The translations under genes were made by a program, and so were the position numbers. Under the pieces are notes generated by a model. It was not told where the DNA came from, made no database searches, and saw only the letters and a program-made list of their open reading frames with translations. A stretch of DNA of 64,000 bases from Echria macrotheca (Eukaryota > Ascomycota > Sordariomycetes > Sordariales > Schizotheciaceae). The stretch spans positions 4,223,027-4,287,026 of the forward strand of contig MU839827.1 of assembly GCA_030411725.1 (NCBI GenBank), written 5' to 3'. Below are positions 22,918 through 34,164 of this stretch, in pieces. Every line of letters starts with the position of its first letter. Within the stretch, counting starts at the first letter, position 1.

Positions 22918-23630
22918 GGCTGTGGTACCTGGCGGTCGGTGGATGCGGTGTCTGTGTCGATGGGATGTGACTTTGTATCTGCTGTTTCCATGTGGTGATT
23001 TGCATTGAGAAAGAATGCGCGAGTATGGGTTTTTTATTTGATGGGGTGTGAAAGGAGGGAAATGGAAATTTTGTTATCTGGAAGATACAGAACAGACAGA
23101 CGGTGGACGGCGGATGGGAGAAGAAGAAGTGAAGGTGAAAGTGGAGGGAAGGAAAGGAAAGGGAAGGAAAAGGAAGGGTGGAGGAAAGAGTAGAGAGGGG
23201 AGAGGGGAGAGGGGAGAGGGGAGAAGAGAGAAACTAAGCTGAGCTAAGCTAACTAGGTAACTCACTAACTTATGATAGAGCGGGATAAGGTATAAGGTAG
23301 CCACAACAGCGAAAGTGACACAGGACGGGGTGTGAGGAGATCAAAGAGTGGTATTCGGTATCTGGTGGAGCTGTGTTTTGTTTGTCTGTCCGGTGGTGTT
23401 CTTTGGTGTCATGTTTATTCAAGAGTCAAGAGGTGTTTTTAATTCATCTCTCAGGAGTTTCTTCTTTTGAAAGGGATTTGAAAGGATTTGGCGGTGATGC
23501 TGTTTTAAAAGGGTTCGAGTGAGATGTTGTGAGCTGTCATGTCTCGCTTTGTTGCTTGGTTTTTGTATTCCGTATGACGCTGCATGGAATAGAAGTTGAG
23601 GTGAGTTTCCTTTTTGCCTGGCTGGCTGGG

Positions 23631-23651
23631 TGTGTGTGTGTGTGTGTGTGT
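23631..23651. repeat. (GT)n microsatellite
   Basis: About ten uninterrupted TG units in the kinase-gene 3' spacer. Confidence 0.9.
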
Positions 23652-24477
23652 CTAAAGTGGTTGTTTTGGTTATATTTTGGTTGTTGTTGTGTTTGCTGTG
23701 TAGGTATGGGCCGCAGCGAGTGGGGAGATGGGGATGAGTGAATGTTGAATTAGGCCTAGAGGAAATAAATGAGCAGGTGTGCAGTGGTTTGTGTTTTGGG
23801 ATTTATCGAGGAGGTACCTAGGGTATCTGGCTCAGGTCGACATGTGATGAAATGGTGGGCTAGGTAATTATTATGAGGACTCATTATTGAACCGTTGGGA
23901 GCTAAAACTTTGTACATGTGAAGGGGGTAAGCGGTCTCTCTGTTAGGTAGCTAAGTAGGTACGAACAGAAGTAGCTCATTGCACATAAGCCCCTACAATC
24001 TAGAATAATTCCTCGGTGCTGCGGCGCATGCGCAAAAACAGGCTAATTATTTACCTACCTTGTTTGTTTTTGTTTGTGGTATGCCACAAGTAAGGTCAGA
24101 CAGACAGATATAGAAACCGAGTTTTGATCTACCTGAGAAAAAAAGTGTTGGTGTTGGTGTTGTGGGGCGGGTTGTCACTCTGGACCTCTGGTGGTGGTCA
24201 TCGGACTGGGTCGGTGAGACATCATCCGGCACTTCTAAAGACGGGAAGGGATGGAGGTGGTTGCCTTGTGGGATTTTGTAACGCCGTTCACAGGTCATGC
24301 GGTTCTCTTTGCCTATGATGAAACTCTTTTCTTTCTTCGTTTCTCTTTTTCTCTCTCTTTTGTCGTTTCTCTCTTTGCATAACTTGTGTCGGATTCATTT
24401 GGTCTGGTTTATTGATGAACATTGGGATATAAGCCGCTACTTTCCGCATCCTCACTCAGCAACACCATCAACACCAC

Positions 24478-24502
24478 CAACAACAACAACAACAACAACA
24501 AC
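24478..24502. repeat. (CAA)n microsatellite
   Basis: Eight CAA units about 70 bp upstream of the start codon at 24574, likely within the 5' UTR. Confidence 0.85.
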
Positions 24503-24573
24503 ACCAAGAACACAAACAAAAACACCAACAACCAGCATAACTCATATTCGAAGAGAAACAGAACACCAAAAAA

Positions 24574-26355
24574 ATGAGTATCCTAGTAGGCGATATAACC
24601 CGCGCCCGCCTCGCTCATCGCGCCCACGACGACGACAACAACGACATCCCACCACCTCTCCAACTACACCAACCCCAACAACAACCCCCCCGACCACCCA
24701 AAGAAGACCACGAAAACAACCCCCCAGCCTACCTAGCAACCTGGACACGCACCACCAAGTCCCTCACCAAAAGACCCCTATCCCCCCCAGAATTCACAGC
24801 CCAACTCCCCCAAGACGACACAGACCACCTCCTCATCCTGCACTCTCTAAAATCCACAGAATACATCCAGATATTACTGCGGGACCGCGGCGCCTTCGGG
24901 AGTACCCTCTACGGCGTCGATCCATCCTTCATCAACGCGCTCGTCCGGGGCCGGGCGTACCGGCCTTGTGGCGAGAAGCGGGGGGTTAGGGATGGGGATG
25001 TTTGGTGCGAGGCGTGGGGGTTTCCTGAATTTGTGTGTACAAGTACAGAGGAAAGGAAGGGTGGGAAGGGGAAGGGTAAGGGGAGGAGGGTGTATATACT
25101 GGGGCGGGATGTAGGGGTGGTGTTTTGTCGGGTTGGGGTTTGGGCTAGGGAGGGGGCGACGAGGGTTTTGTTTTTGGATTCGCCTCTTGCGGGGGATGGG
25201 GATGATAATAATGGAAAACGGGGACGGGTGGGGAAGGGGGGGTACACTCGGGCACCTGGCGGGGGACGGTGGGAATGGATTGAGTCGGAGACGATCCCGA
25301 GTTTGGAGGATGTTTTGGTTGCGGACGGGAATAGGGATCTGAGGGGGGCGCTGGTCGAGGCGGTTTATGACCAGTGGCTTACTTTGTTCGAGATGTTGCC
25401 GTTTTCGGCGGAGGTGGACTGCTTGTGGGAGATGCAGCGCGTGCTCGAGGAGAATCGGCATGCTGCGCTGGTTGGGGATGTCCAGCAGCAGGTGCCGCTC
25501 CGCGGGGCCAGGGGCGAGTTGTTTCCCAAGGCGTATGAGCGGCCGAGGTGGGTGGATTGGGATGGGCTGCTGAAACAGGTGCATCAGCGGGTGGCTATTC
25601 TCTCGGCCATACCGAAACCGCTTCCGACTAGAACTCCGGCTCTGGTGCAGTCCGGGACCGGTGTGTCGATGCGCAGCCGCCGCACCACGGGTACGGGTAC
25701 GGGTACGGGTACGCTCGGCGCCGCCGGGACGATCCCCGGCCGGATTCCGGGACGCGGGAGGTCGGACCGGGAGGCGCTCGACGAGAGTCACCGCGCGCTG
25801 GACCGCATCAGTTATTTGGGGGGGATTCTGATCCCGTTGCCGATCGTGTCGGGGATTCTGTCCATGAGCGACCCGTACGGGCCCGAGGGGGACAAGTTCT
25901 TCGTCTTCTGGGCCGTGTCGATCCCGCTCTCGGTGCTGGCCGTGTTGATCATCTATGCGGATACGATTCGCAAGGCCGAGGTGTGGGTTGAGGTGGCAGC
26001 AGAACATGTCGCTGCTGTTCCCGAGGGCGATGAAGAGGACGGGAGTGAGAAGGGGTGGCATAGAAGAAAAAAGGCAGGGGATGAGGAGGCGCAGATGGCG
26101 ACGGTGGCGACGGCTCTGCCGGCTGAAGACGGAGAGGAGGTGCTTCCGGTTCTGGTGGCTTTGCCTGCTCTGGAAGAAGAGGCGGAACAAGTGCCCGAGA
26201 TGATTTTGGATAAGGCCGAGGGGAGGAGGGCGAGGGCGTGGAAGCGGAAGAAGCTGGGGTGGATGGGCGCGGCCAAGACGATTCTGGCCCGGCAGAGGCC
26301 GAGGTATTGTACGGATGAGCTGCCCGAGGGCGTTGCTGCTTATGAGCGGAAGTGA
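24574..26355 (+). CDS. CorA-like two-helix membrane protein
   Basis: A single exon of 593 aa. The N-terminus is Pro/Gln/Asn-rich. A globular part follows from about 85 (FGSTLYGVDPSFINALVRG, VYILGRDVGVVF) and a helical region (ALVEAVYDQWLTLFEMLP). Near the C-terminus two transmembrane helices, about 412-431 (ISYLGGILIPLPIVSGILSM) and 442-462 (FFVFWAVSIPLSVLAVLIIY), are separated by a short loop. This is the CorA topology, but the CorA GMN signature is not present; the loop reads SMSDPYGPEG. The ~130-residue tail is charged. Many filamentous ascomycetes carry such CorA-like proteins of unknown role; ion transport should not be assumed. A hexanucleotide repeat at 25684-25712 encodes a Thr-Gly run. 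Confidence 0.85.
   Translation: MSILVGDITRARLAHRAHDDDNNDIPPPLQLHQPQQQPPRPPKEDHENNPPAYLATWTRTTKSLTKRPLSPPEFTAQLPQDDTDHLLILHSLKSTEYIQILLRDRGAFGSTLYGVDPSFINALVRGRAYRPCGEKRGVRDGDVWCEAWGFPEFVCTSTEERKGGKGKGKGRRVYILGRDVGVVFCRVGVWAREGATRVLFLDSPLAGDGDDNNGKRGRVGKGGYTRAPGGGRWEWIESETIPSLEDVLVADGNRDLRGALVEAVYDQWLTLFEMLPFSAEVDCLWEMQRVLEENRHAALVGDVQQQVPLRGARGELFPKAYERPRWVDWDGLLKQVHQRVAILSAIPKPLPTRTPALVQSGTGVSMRSRRTTGTGTGTGTLGAAGTIPGRIPGRGRSDREALDESHRALDRISYLGGILIPLPIVSGILSMSDPYGPEGDKFFVFWAVSIPLSVLAVLIIYADTIRKAEVWVEVAAEHVAAVPEGDEEDGSEKGWHRRKKAGDEEAQMATVATALPAEDGEEVLPVLVALPALEEEAEQVPEMILDKAEGRRARAWKRKKLGWMGAAKTILARQRPRYCTDELPEGVAAYERK
25684..25712. repeat. In-frame ACGGGT hexanucleotide repeat
   Basis: About four and a half copies encode alternating Thr-Gly inside the CorA-like gene; copy-number change would alter length without shifting the frame. 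Confidence 0.8.
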
Positions 26356-26864
26356 GTTGGAGGATGAGGACAGAATTGGCAGTAAGTTCTCACCATGTAC
26401 AGGTCTCTGTTTCTATCATATTGTTAGTTTTTCTACTCCAGGGTGCAACCCATATTCTCTTCATTTGATTTGTTGGTTATGAGAATAGATACAGCATAGC
26501 ACATTAAAGTTCAAACATGTTATTGTTGTCCTGAGCCACCAGTGTAAAGGAGTGTATCGTCGTGCATTAATTCCGTAATGTGACGTATTTTCATCAAAAT
26601 CTCGCAGCAAAGTGAAATTGGATTCGCGTAATTTCACACCCACTCCCTCTCCCATCCCTGCGTCATTTCATCAACATTTCATCTCAATTCCACCCCTTTA
26701 ACTCATGAACGTCGTCAACCCCACCTTACCCCTCGACGCGTTCTCACCACCGCGCCGCGACTCGCAACGACGTCAAAATCGACATTACCTATATACACCC
26801 ATCGCAGCCAAACGACATACCCACTCTTTGGTATCTGTAAAACCAAACGAGCACGACAAACAAA
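26356..26864. other. Spacer between the CorA-like gene and dad3
   Basis: About 500 bp of AT-richer DNA without a coding frame. It must contain the CorA-like gene 3' UTR and the dad3 promoter. Confidence 0.5.
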
Positions 26865-27630
26865 ATGGAAGGACAAAACACGGCGCTGCTAGGCGCGCCG
26901 CCGGAGCTGTCCCCCACCGAGCAGGAGGTCCTGGACGAGTACGAGCGGTTGGCGGAGAATATGAAGAAGGTGAGTTTTAGTTATTTCCTCCGTCAGAACC
27001 GGTCATGTGTTCAAGTTCCTTTCCTTTCGTGGTACCTGTGGACAAGTGGTTAGTTTTGATGATCATCTCATCCATCAGGCTTACCATTTTTACCAATGCA
27101 ATCTGCGCCCTTCACATTTCAATACATCTTCCCTCCCCATAATGACCCTACCCTCCCACCGCTAAATCCCTTCATCCAACGGCACAGGGGCCCCTTAGAT
27201 AGCACTGTCAACTCTTTAGCCATCATCAAAACCGTCACATGCACCGCGTCCACCTACTGCCAATATCTTTCCCCAGTTGGGCCCTCAGATTCGCACAATC
27301 AGAAGTCCCCTTCCATCCCCAACCCATAGGATAAATAGGTCTCTCCAGCCCGCAACCTCCAGCTGAACTTCAACCCAAAGAAGCCCATGTCTATCAAAAG
27401 CTATTTCCAACCAGAGACTCATAAACAAGAAAGATACACACTGACAGTGCCCCGGGAAAAAATAGTTGGCAACACTCCTGGACACGCTCGCCTCGCAACC
27501 TTCGACCCAGATCCTCGATGGCCTCCGGGAACTCGAGCGCAAGACGTCGCTGGTGTTTACGCTGCTCAAGGCGAGCGTGTATAGTATCGTCCTGCAGCAG
27601 GAGATCGACTGGGGGACCGGATCGTCTTGA
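26865..27630 (+). CDS. dad3: DASH complex subunit Dad3
   Basis: Two exons, 26865-26969 (35 codons) and 27466-27630 (54 codons plus stop); 89 aa, matching the family. The N-terminal half has SPTEQEVLDEYERLAENMKK; the second exon continues LATLLDTLASQPSTQILDGL and then RELERKTSLVFTLLKASVYS. Together they cover the whole Dad3 family without gap. Dad3 is a small helical subunit of the DASH/Dam1 ring that couples kinetochores to spindle microtubules. The intron at 26970-27465 (496 nt, GTGAGT donor, CTGAC branch, AATAG acceptor) is about ten times longer than its neighbours, so a gene finder could easily miss the second exon. Phase is 0 on both sides. Confidence 0.95.
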
Positions 27631-27943
27631 TTATTATTTTTGGTCTTGTCTTGTATCGTTTGCGTCTTGGGATGTGTTGATAGGAGTTTGTCTCGGGTTG
27701 GGCGTTGAGTTTGAGTGGGAAAGTCAAACGGGATGAGGGTAAATTGACGGCGAGGAAAATACTAGTTCATTGTGAATTGTTTGGGACAAACACTATGTGG
27801 GCTAGCCAGAACGTATTTTAACATGCCTACGCTGCAGAAGCGTAGGGTTGAGGACTAATAATAGGCGCTTTGAGTCTTGATGGCACATTGGACCGTGAAG
27901 ATTGTGTGTTGCCGGCTGGCTGGCAGTCCGCCGCTATCTAATC
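27631..27943. other. Spacer between dad3 and the HNH-domain gene
   Basis: About 310 bp; nothing recognisable beyond probable UTR and promoter sequence. Confidence 0.4.
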
Positions 27944-29523
27944 ATGTTTCGAAAGTCCTTGAGAATATTTGCTCCTTCTCCCGTTTCCACACCTACACAG
28001 ACTACCACCGCACAACTTCGTGGATGCCGCCGCTGGACAGCCACTGGCGCAGCTTCAAAGATGACAGGAACCCCGAAGATGACAGCAGCACCCGACAATG
28101 AAATGCTCGAACGATGCATCTCGGCGCCTCTCGGCGACCTCGAGCCCACAGAATCAACCCCATCAGATGAGAATGCCGACACAGCCCTCACATCTTCAGA
28201 CATTCGAGAAACTAAAGGCCCGTCAGCGACGGTACGACTCGATGAAATTCATGAACAGCTCGACAGGTTCTTGGAATCCAGCAGTTTGGAAGCCAAGGAG
28301 GGCCTCTTACGATTGCTCACGGCGCCTCTGCCGCCCATAGAACGCGACAACGAGGCGATTGTGCCATCCGTCGAAGAGGCCCGTATGCGCCTCGGCCTTA
28401 CCAAGATGCTCCAGGATTCCATCCGACAAAGAAACCCGGGCTGGCGGATGAGGGCGACAGACCTCTCGATCATCTACACCATGCCGCTCGGCATCCTTCG
28501 AGAGGTGGCCAGCACGGGTATGCTGGGGCCTGATCACACGGCTGAGCATGCGCTGGAGGCTGCGGCCAACTTGGTGAGGGAGTGTACGACCTTGCCTCCT
28601 TTTGTAATCTTCCCAGGCGACTGACAGACACTAGTTTTTGGCAAAAGATCTCTCAGTCTCTCACGGTTCTCGGGTGAAGATGCGTCGGTGACACCAGAAC
28701 GGAAGAGGGAGCTTGAGGAGGAAGAGAAAGAGGAGGAGGAAAGAGAGGTCCGACAACCACGTTCGAGAGAGGTCCTCAAGGTAAGATTTGGAGAATGGCG
28801 TTTATACTATCCAAGATCGCTGACAGTGTTACACGCCAGTGTCTGTACCGTGAAAACAATGTCTGCCTCTTCACCGGCATGATCCATCCCAAGGCATGCC
28901 ACATTATCCCTTTTCGGTTCAACTCAACCTCTGCAAACACAGAACGGCTGCGCGCCAGCATATTTGGTGCAGGCCTCTTTGGCAATCGCGACTGGGACAG
29001 TCTCCTCACACGGGGTCGGCGCGCGTCTGACCGCGCCTGGAACATGCTGGCCATGAATATGAATCTCGAGGCGTTCTGGAAGTCGGGGTGCTGGGCGGTC
29101 AAGTGTCTCGGCATCAGCTTGGTCCCGTCGTCGCCGGATGTGCGGTTGACGGGGAAGCACGTCGTGAAGCTCCGGTTCCACTGGATGCCGCGGCGGCATG
29201 ATATAGCCCGATGGGGACAACAGCCAGACCAGCCACTGCCACGGAACAGGGAGATTGATCTCGAGAGCGAGGACGGACTGACGCTTCTTAACGACATCGG
29301 TGATTCATTTGGGGATGGGAAAGCTGAGAAGAGTGGGGGATATGTGGCGGCCTTCAACACTTCGCCCTTGCGGCTCATCTCGGGGCAGATCTTTTATGTT
29401 CCGTTTGAGCACCTTGAGGATGCGGAGAGGATGAAGGACGTTGTGGATCTGCAGTGGGTTTTGGTTGTGGTTGCGTCGCGGGAGGGGGCTATCGCGCCGC
29501 AAGTTCGTGACCGGTGGTTGTAG
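27944..29523 (+). CDS. HNH-nuclease-domain protein
   Basis: Three exons, 27944-28583, 28635-28780 and 28840-29523, with introns of 51 and 59 nt; 489 aa. The first ~210 residues are helical and charged (LEAKEGLLRLLTAP, EEARMRLGLTKMLQD). An acidic Glu/Lys block precedes the domain. The third exon opens with CLYRENNVCLFTG and reaches PKACHIIPF (Cys271 to His283), the start of a fungal HNH_2-type domain: the Cys pair, the CHIIPF His, and downstream NMNLEAFW with VKLRFHWM as the later conserved elements. HNH domains cut DNA, but many fungal members are uncharacterised and may be inactive. An in-frame Met about 40 residues later (MTGTPKMTAAP) is an alternative start. Confidence 0.83.
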
Positions 29524-31684
29524 CGGTTAGATGCTCGGGGAGGTCAGTTTGGGAGGCAGGTCCTTACTATGTTTCTTGGGTTTTTGGAACCGACACGGGT
29601 TGTTTTATTCTGGAGGGCTGTTTGTGAATATTTTATACCCCTACATACATGACAGGCAGGCCTGTGGTTAGATAATTCTTCGCAGCCACCGGCCCTCGGT
29701 TGGCCGGATCAGTATTCAGGGGTGATGTTGTGCAAGCAACATGTAGACATATCGAAAACCAACCAGCGATGCTAATAAAAGCCCGTACACTAGAATCTAC
29801 ATGCTTCGAAACCGTTGGGTACTCTCAATCTAATTAACTACGGGATTCTCCAACTGAACTCGGCATCCCCAAGTCAAGTCACACCCCTGAGCACCTCGCT
29901 CATCATCAGAAGGGTAAGCCTACCTACGAGGGACAGAAAAGCCTACTGCCTCCCTTTTCCCTACGCGGCCCCATATCCCGGCTTTTCACACAGCTCACGT
30001 AGCCGTCACGAATTAGCTTACACTGTCCCAACACGAGTATTGTACAATACCTCGAACTCGTCGCCGGTTTCATTCTTTTTTAAGAAGATACCGAGTAGTT
30101 CCACTACTCCTCAACTATATAATTGTGTAGGGTCCAGATACGCAGTCTTGTCTCACTCGCAGCATACTAGCAGCGTTTCGATCTAGCACAGCAGCCATTC
30201 CCAGTCAAACTCGCAGACAACCAAATCGCCCACATAGGTATACCAACCAGTACGGACTAGAACTAGTTGATGTCCTCGTGGCGGACATTCTGTATATCAC
30301 CCCGGTATTTATATTTGGCGACAAGATCTCGTTGTGGCTAGGATAGTTCAAGAGACCTCGAGCTGTGATAGACTGGGACTTGGACTAAAGGGAAGGTTAT
30401 CACCCATTCGACATTTATGTGCCTGGAGAGACGGATTTTCTGACACCAGTACCTAGTCACGTCTTCTTCTTCCTTTCTTATCATCGATTACTACTGGCTA
30501 CCTACCTACGTATATATGACAGCAACTTGGGACTGAAGGCAGTCTGAAACTTCCATACTCAGTCGACTTTTATCGTATCCCACAAACTTATCATAGGGTA
30601 ACCCGCCGTACGAGCAAGCGTCAGGCTTTTCCTTCTCGTGAGATGATTGATCCCCGAGTCGGCCGTTATTGTTTACTTCCAAGGAGTTCTGTACTTTAAA
30701 AAAAGACATCCCTTCGGATATTATTATATATACGCCTGTCACTGGAAGTTACAAGCTATTTATGGGATTAGAGTTGTATCCCCCCTTCTTCTTCTTATGC
30801 AGAATTAAAATGAGCTTACGCTGTCCGGTACGACAGTCGTCTGTAGACAAACTTACCGGGCGTATCGAGATGATGGTACCTAGACAATACGAGAATCAAG
30901 AACGCTCAAGGGATTGGTTACCTACCTTACTCGAGTCTGTTCTTTGGAAAACCTACCTAGGTAGCTTCGGCCGGCCGGGCCTCAGATGAATTTTACTCCG
31001 CCATTGCCTTGCCCTTTGTGTCGGTTATGGTTATAACGTAAAGATATATTTCTCAGTACCTACCTTACCTAGATATCGTAGTAGAGATTTCACACAAAAC
31101 ACACCAGACATACCTTAGGTCTCTCCAGTCTGGGCTTTACCGGAGTGTGGGGTGTGATTGATTGACCGACGGACCGGACCGGGGAAAAAAGAAGAAAAAG
31201 GTCTTGAACTTTCTTCAAGAGGTGCCCTCACCAAATGGGACCATGGCGGGCTTCCACAGCAGGTCCCGCCCGGTTGATCTACTACCTACCTAACGATATA
31301 CCGAGGCGTATATTCTGACATGGCCCCATCATATCATTCATGTCTTTACCTTTTCTACAAGGATCCCTACACAAGATAGAGAGAAAGATTCCCCCTCAAA
31401 ACGCTGTTGGCAAGCCTGCCTGCCACCGTAAGCTTCTACGAACCGTTTCGATACTCGACTTCAACGCACCAAGGTCACATCCACTTTCTCTATAACTATC
31501 AGGGACGGCACCACCAACATCAGAAGACATCATGACATGGCCGACCATGACATGTAGCATACCCTCAACCAACGGGGACATAGCAGACACGAAGCATACA
31601 CCCCCCAACCAACATGACAGTAGATATAATACATTCTATTAACACCAACCATGCAGAGACACAAAGTAGGTAGGTAGGTTACAA
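29524..31684. other. 2.2-kb AT-richer spacer with TACCTA motifs
   Basis: This region is visibly AT-richer than its surroundings and has no credible coding frame. ACCTAC or its complement recurs (near 30500, 30920, 31060, 31285 and 31670). It lies between the 3' ends of two convergent genes. It may be an old, mutated repeat, but no terminal repeats or transposase remnant was seen. Confidence 0.5.
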
Positions 31685-33136
31685 CTAGTATACATTCCCG
31701 CCATAATACACCTTCCTCGCATCCACCAGCTTCTTCCCCCGGCCCATGGCCAGCTGCTCCGGATCCGGCTGGTTCAGGAGGGCCTCGAACGTCGCCTTGA
31801 CCGAGTTCATGATGCTGCGCGACCGCGGGATCTTGCAGGCTAGATCCCGGATCCCCGCCGCCCGCGCAATCTCAAAGATGTGATGGGGCACTCTGAGACC
31901 GAATCCTATTGATATTCCTCGTCAGTTTTTTTTTTCTTTTCTAGTATTCATGTCACATCCGAGACAAAAAAAAAAAAAAAACATACCAGGCGGCCGCGCA
32001 TACAACCTAACCACAGTCCCCGAGATCTTGGCCTCGATGTTGCCATAGATAGTCCGGTTCTCATAGCGGCGGATCGGCCGCATATTCTGGATCGCATACA
32101 ACATAGCCTGGCGCGACGCGATCATCGGCTCGACCGACTTGGCCTGACCAACACCGAGCCAGCCGTTCCCGTTGCCGGCGATGCACGTGAGCGACGTGCT
32201 GCGCACCTTGCCGAGGCGCGTCTGGTTCGACACCCAGCGCGCCTTGAACAGCTTGACATTCAACCCAAGAATCTCGCGCACCGACATGCCCGTGCGCTTC
32301 TTGAGGTCCTGGTAGATGCCCTCGTCGTCGAGCCCCTCGTCCTCGGGGTCGATCGCGCGCTTGTACAGCCCCGCAACGCCCGGAACCTGGCTCGGCAAGC
32401 CCGGGGCCACCTCCGAGTTGCCCGGCGCGTTGCGGTCCGTCATGCTCGACCGCTCGAGCAGATAGGTCAACACATCGGCGTCGGTAGGACCCCCCTCGCC
32501 GGCGCCCGCCGCGTGCGCGCGCGCCACCACCTGGTCGCGGTACGCTTTATACTTGTCCATCGCTTTCTCCCGAACCTCCTTCGGCCACCCGCGCTCGTGC
32601 ACCTTTCTGTACTTGTCCTCGACGAAATCGTGCAGCCTCTTCAGCGTGCCCGTCGGCGGGCCCTTGGGCAGCTCGTCGGCCCAGGCGACCAGGTCGTCCA
32701 TGAACTCGTCCATGGCCATGAACCGGGCCGTCGGGTCGGGCGGGGGCGCGCGGCGCGCGCGCTTGTCGATGATGGGCTGGATGTCGCTGAAATCGTCGAG
32801 GTACGGCATGCGGAACGAGTCGACGCGCAGCCGGCCCGTGGCGGCGAGCTCCTTGGTGTCGATGGTCTGGTCGCCGGCCTGGATCGCCTGCAGCTGCTCG
32901 GCGTTGTAGCGGGCGGCGAATTGGTCGAGCTGCTTCTGGCTTCGCTCGGGGAACATGATGGCTGCTGCTGCTGCGTCCGATTTGGGCTGCCGCGCCGTCG
33001 TCGGTCGTTTCCTCGCTGATAGGTGTGCCGAGCTGTGGAATTGGCTGGTGCTGGTGCTACTGCATATTCGCAAGGTCGGCGACGGGGCCGTGGCCCGCGC
33101 GAGCAGGCTCCTGGCCACGGGGCGTGCTGCACTCAT
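31685..33136 (-). CDS. MRPS5: Mitochondrial ribosomal protein S5 (uS5m)
   Basis: Two exons, 33136-31987 and 31905-31685, with an 81-nt intron (31986-31906) that includes a long T run on the coding strand; 456 aa. The N-terminus is rich in Ala, Arg and Ser with no acidic residues, as expected of a mitochondrial presequence. A fungal-specific helical extension (about 60-290) precedes the S5 domain, recognised by ARWVSNQTRLGKVRSTSLTC followed by GNGNGWLGVGQAKS and RPIRRYENRTIYG. The last exon completes the C-terminal S5 fold (GLRVPHHIFEIARAAGIRDL). uS5m is a small-subunit protein near the mRNA path of the mitoribosome. Confidence 0.95.
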
Positions 33137-33906
33137 CGTCGGGACGGCCTTGGTGGTTTGCTCTCAGGATTTTTTTGGCGGCCCGGAGCTTGTTGTCGGC
33201 CTGGCACCGAAATTCGGGGTATCCCTGCAGGTACCTGCACGTGCGGCACGTGCAGAGTCAGGTGACCAACCCTCGCTCAACCTCACCGAGGGTCTTTGAG
33301 GACGACATTCAAGAAAGGTTTGCTCCGAGGTGGACATTCTGTCTATTACTATCTCCACTATCCAATTGATATTGCTTCCATCCTTTCAGCATCGAAATGT
33401 AGTCGGCTTCAAAGTTCAAACCCATCGACCAATCATGTCCACCCTTTCGCTTACCTAACAACATCATTCGATTCTGCCGCAGGTCTGAAACGGCGCCAGA
33501 CCCCCTTTTCCAGTCGCGCGGCGCTCGCAGCCAGCGTCTCACTCTGTCGACCAATCGCGCTTGACGGTTTGCATGTGACGTCTCTGGTTTCACCTGGCCC
33601 TAGGGGGCGACGCGGCGGAAGATGTGAAAGCTTCCCTTTTCCCCTGCGTGCTGCGTTGCGCTGGCTTCTTCTCTCTTTTCTCAATTCTGTTTTATTCCCT
33701 AGACTTTCCCTTCTCACGATACCCTCATTTCTCTGTGTATATATTTTTTCTGGAAATCCTCAATTCGCACGCAGGTCGGAGCTAGCTCATCCCTATTCTC
33801 ATTTCGCCTCTGCTCTCTGACTTGCGCTGACAAAACCTCGCGCGATACAAATCCACTGAGAGGACCCGTCATCCAGCACTCAGCATCTTGATACAAAGAG
33901 AGCAAA
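33137..33906. promoter_or_regulatory. Divergent promoter region with paired CCAAT boxes
   Basis: 770 bp separate the uS5m start from the small membrane protein start. Two CCAAT motifs lie at about 33429 and 33551, each in a CGACCAATC context, 122 bp apart. CCAAT-binding (Hap) complexes commonly control nuclear genes for mitochondrial functions in fungi, which would fit uS5m; direct control is inference. Confidence 0.4.
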
Positions 33907-34164
33907 ATGGGCCAATTCGACTGGTTCCGCTCCATCGGCGCCACCCCCGAGGCCGTCGCCGTCCTCAACGATCAGCCCATCCTCTTCACCATCCTCATTA
34001 TTGTGCTTGTTGCCATCACCCTCCAGATCGTTTTGCTCTGGTACATCCATTTCGCCACCATGAAGCCCGAGCAGAAGAAGAAGAAGGAGAAAAAGAAGAA
34101 GGATGCTGGCAAGGATGCCGGCAAGGGTGGTGAAAAGGGAGGGAAGCCGCCCGCGCAACGATAA
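33907..34164 (+). CDS. Small single-pass membrane protein with Lys-rich tail
   Basis: A single-exon ORF of 85 aa. One strong transmembrane segment spans about residues 26-50 (ILFTILIIVLVAITLQIVLL). The tail is extremely rich in Lys, Gly and Glu (EQKKKKEKKKKDAGKD). No signal peptide is evident, so an N-out, C-in orientation is plausible by the positive-inside rule. I recognise no named family. The long upstream leader with pyrimidine tracts and the clean hydrophobic helix favour a real gene. Confidence 0.68.
   Translation: MGQFDWFRSIGATPEAVAVLNDQPILFTILIIVLVAITLQIVLLWYIHFATMKPEQKKKKEKKKKDAGKDAGKGGEKGGKPPAQR

Larger units (their letters stand above)
22918..24573. other. 1.65-kb spacer with low-complexity tracts
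   Basis: Contains purine-rich GGGGAGA-type repeats at about 23190-23224, a (GT)n tract at 23631-23651, and CAA repeats at about 24478-24502, probably within the 5' leader of the next gene. No coding frame is credible. Confidence 0.6.

Noticed and set aside
24874..26190. 438-codon minus-strand frame across the CorA-like gene
   Set aside because: It is Pro/Arg-rich antisense shadow; the plus frame has clear transmembrane helices.
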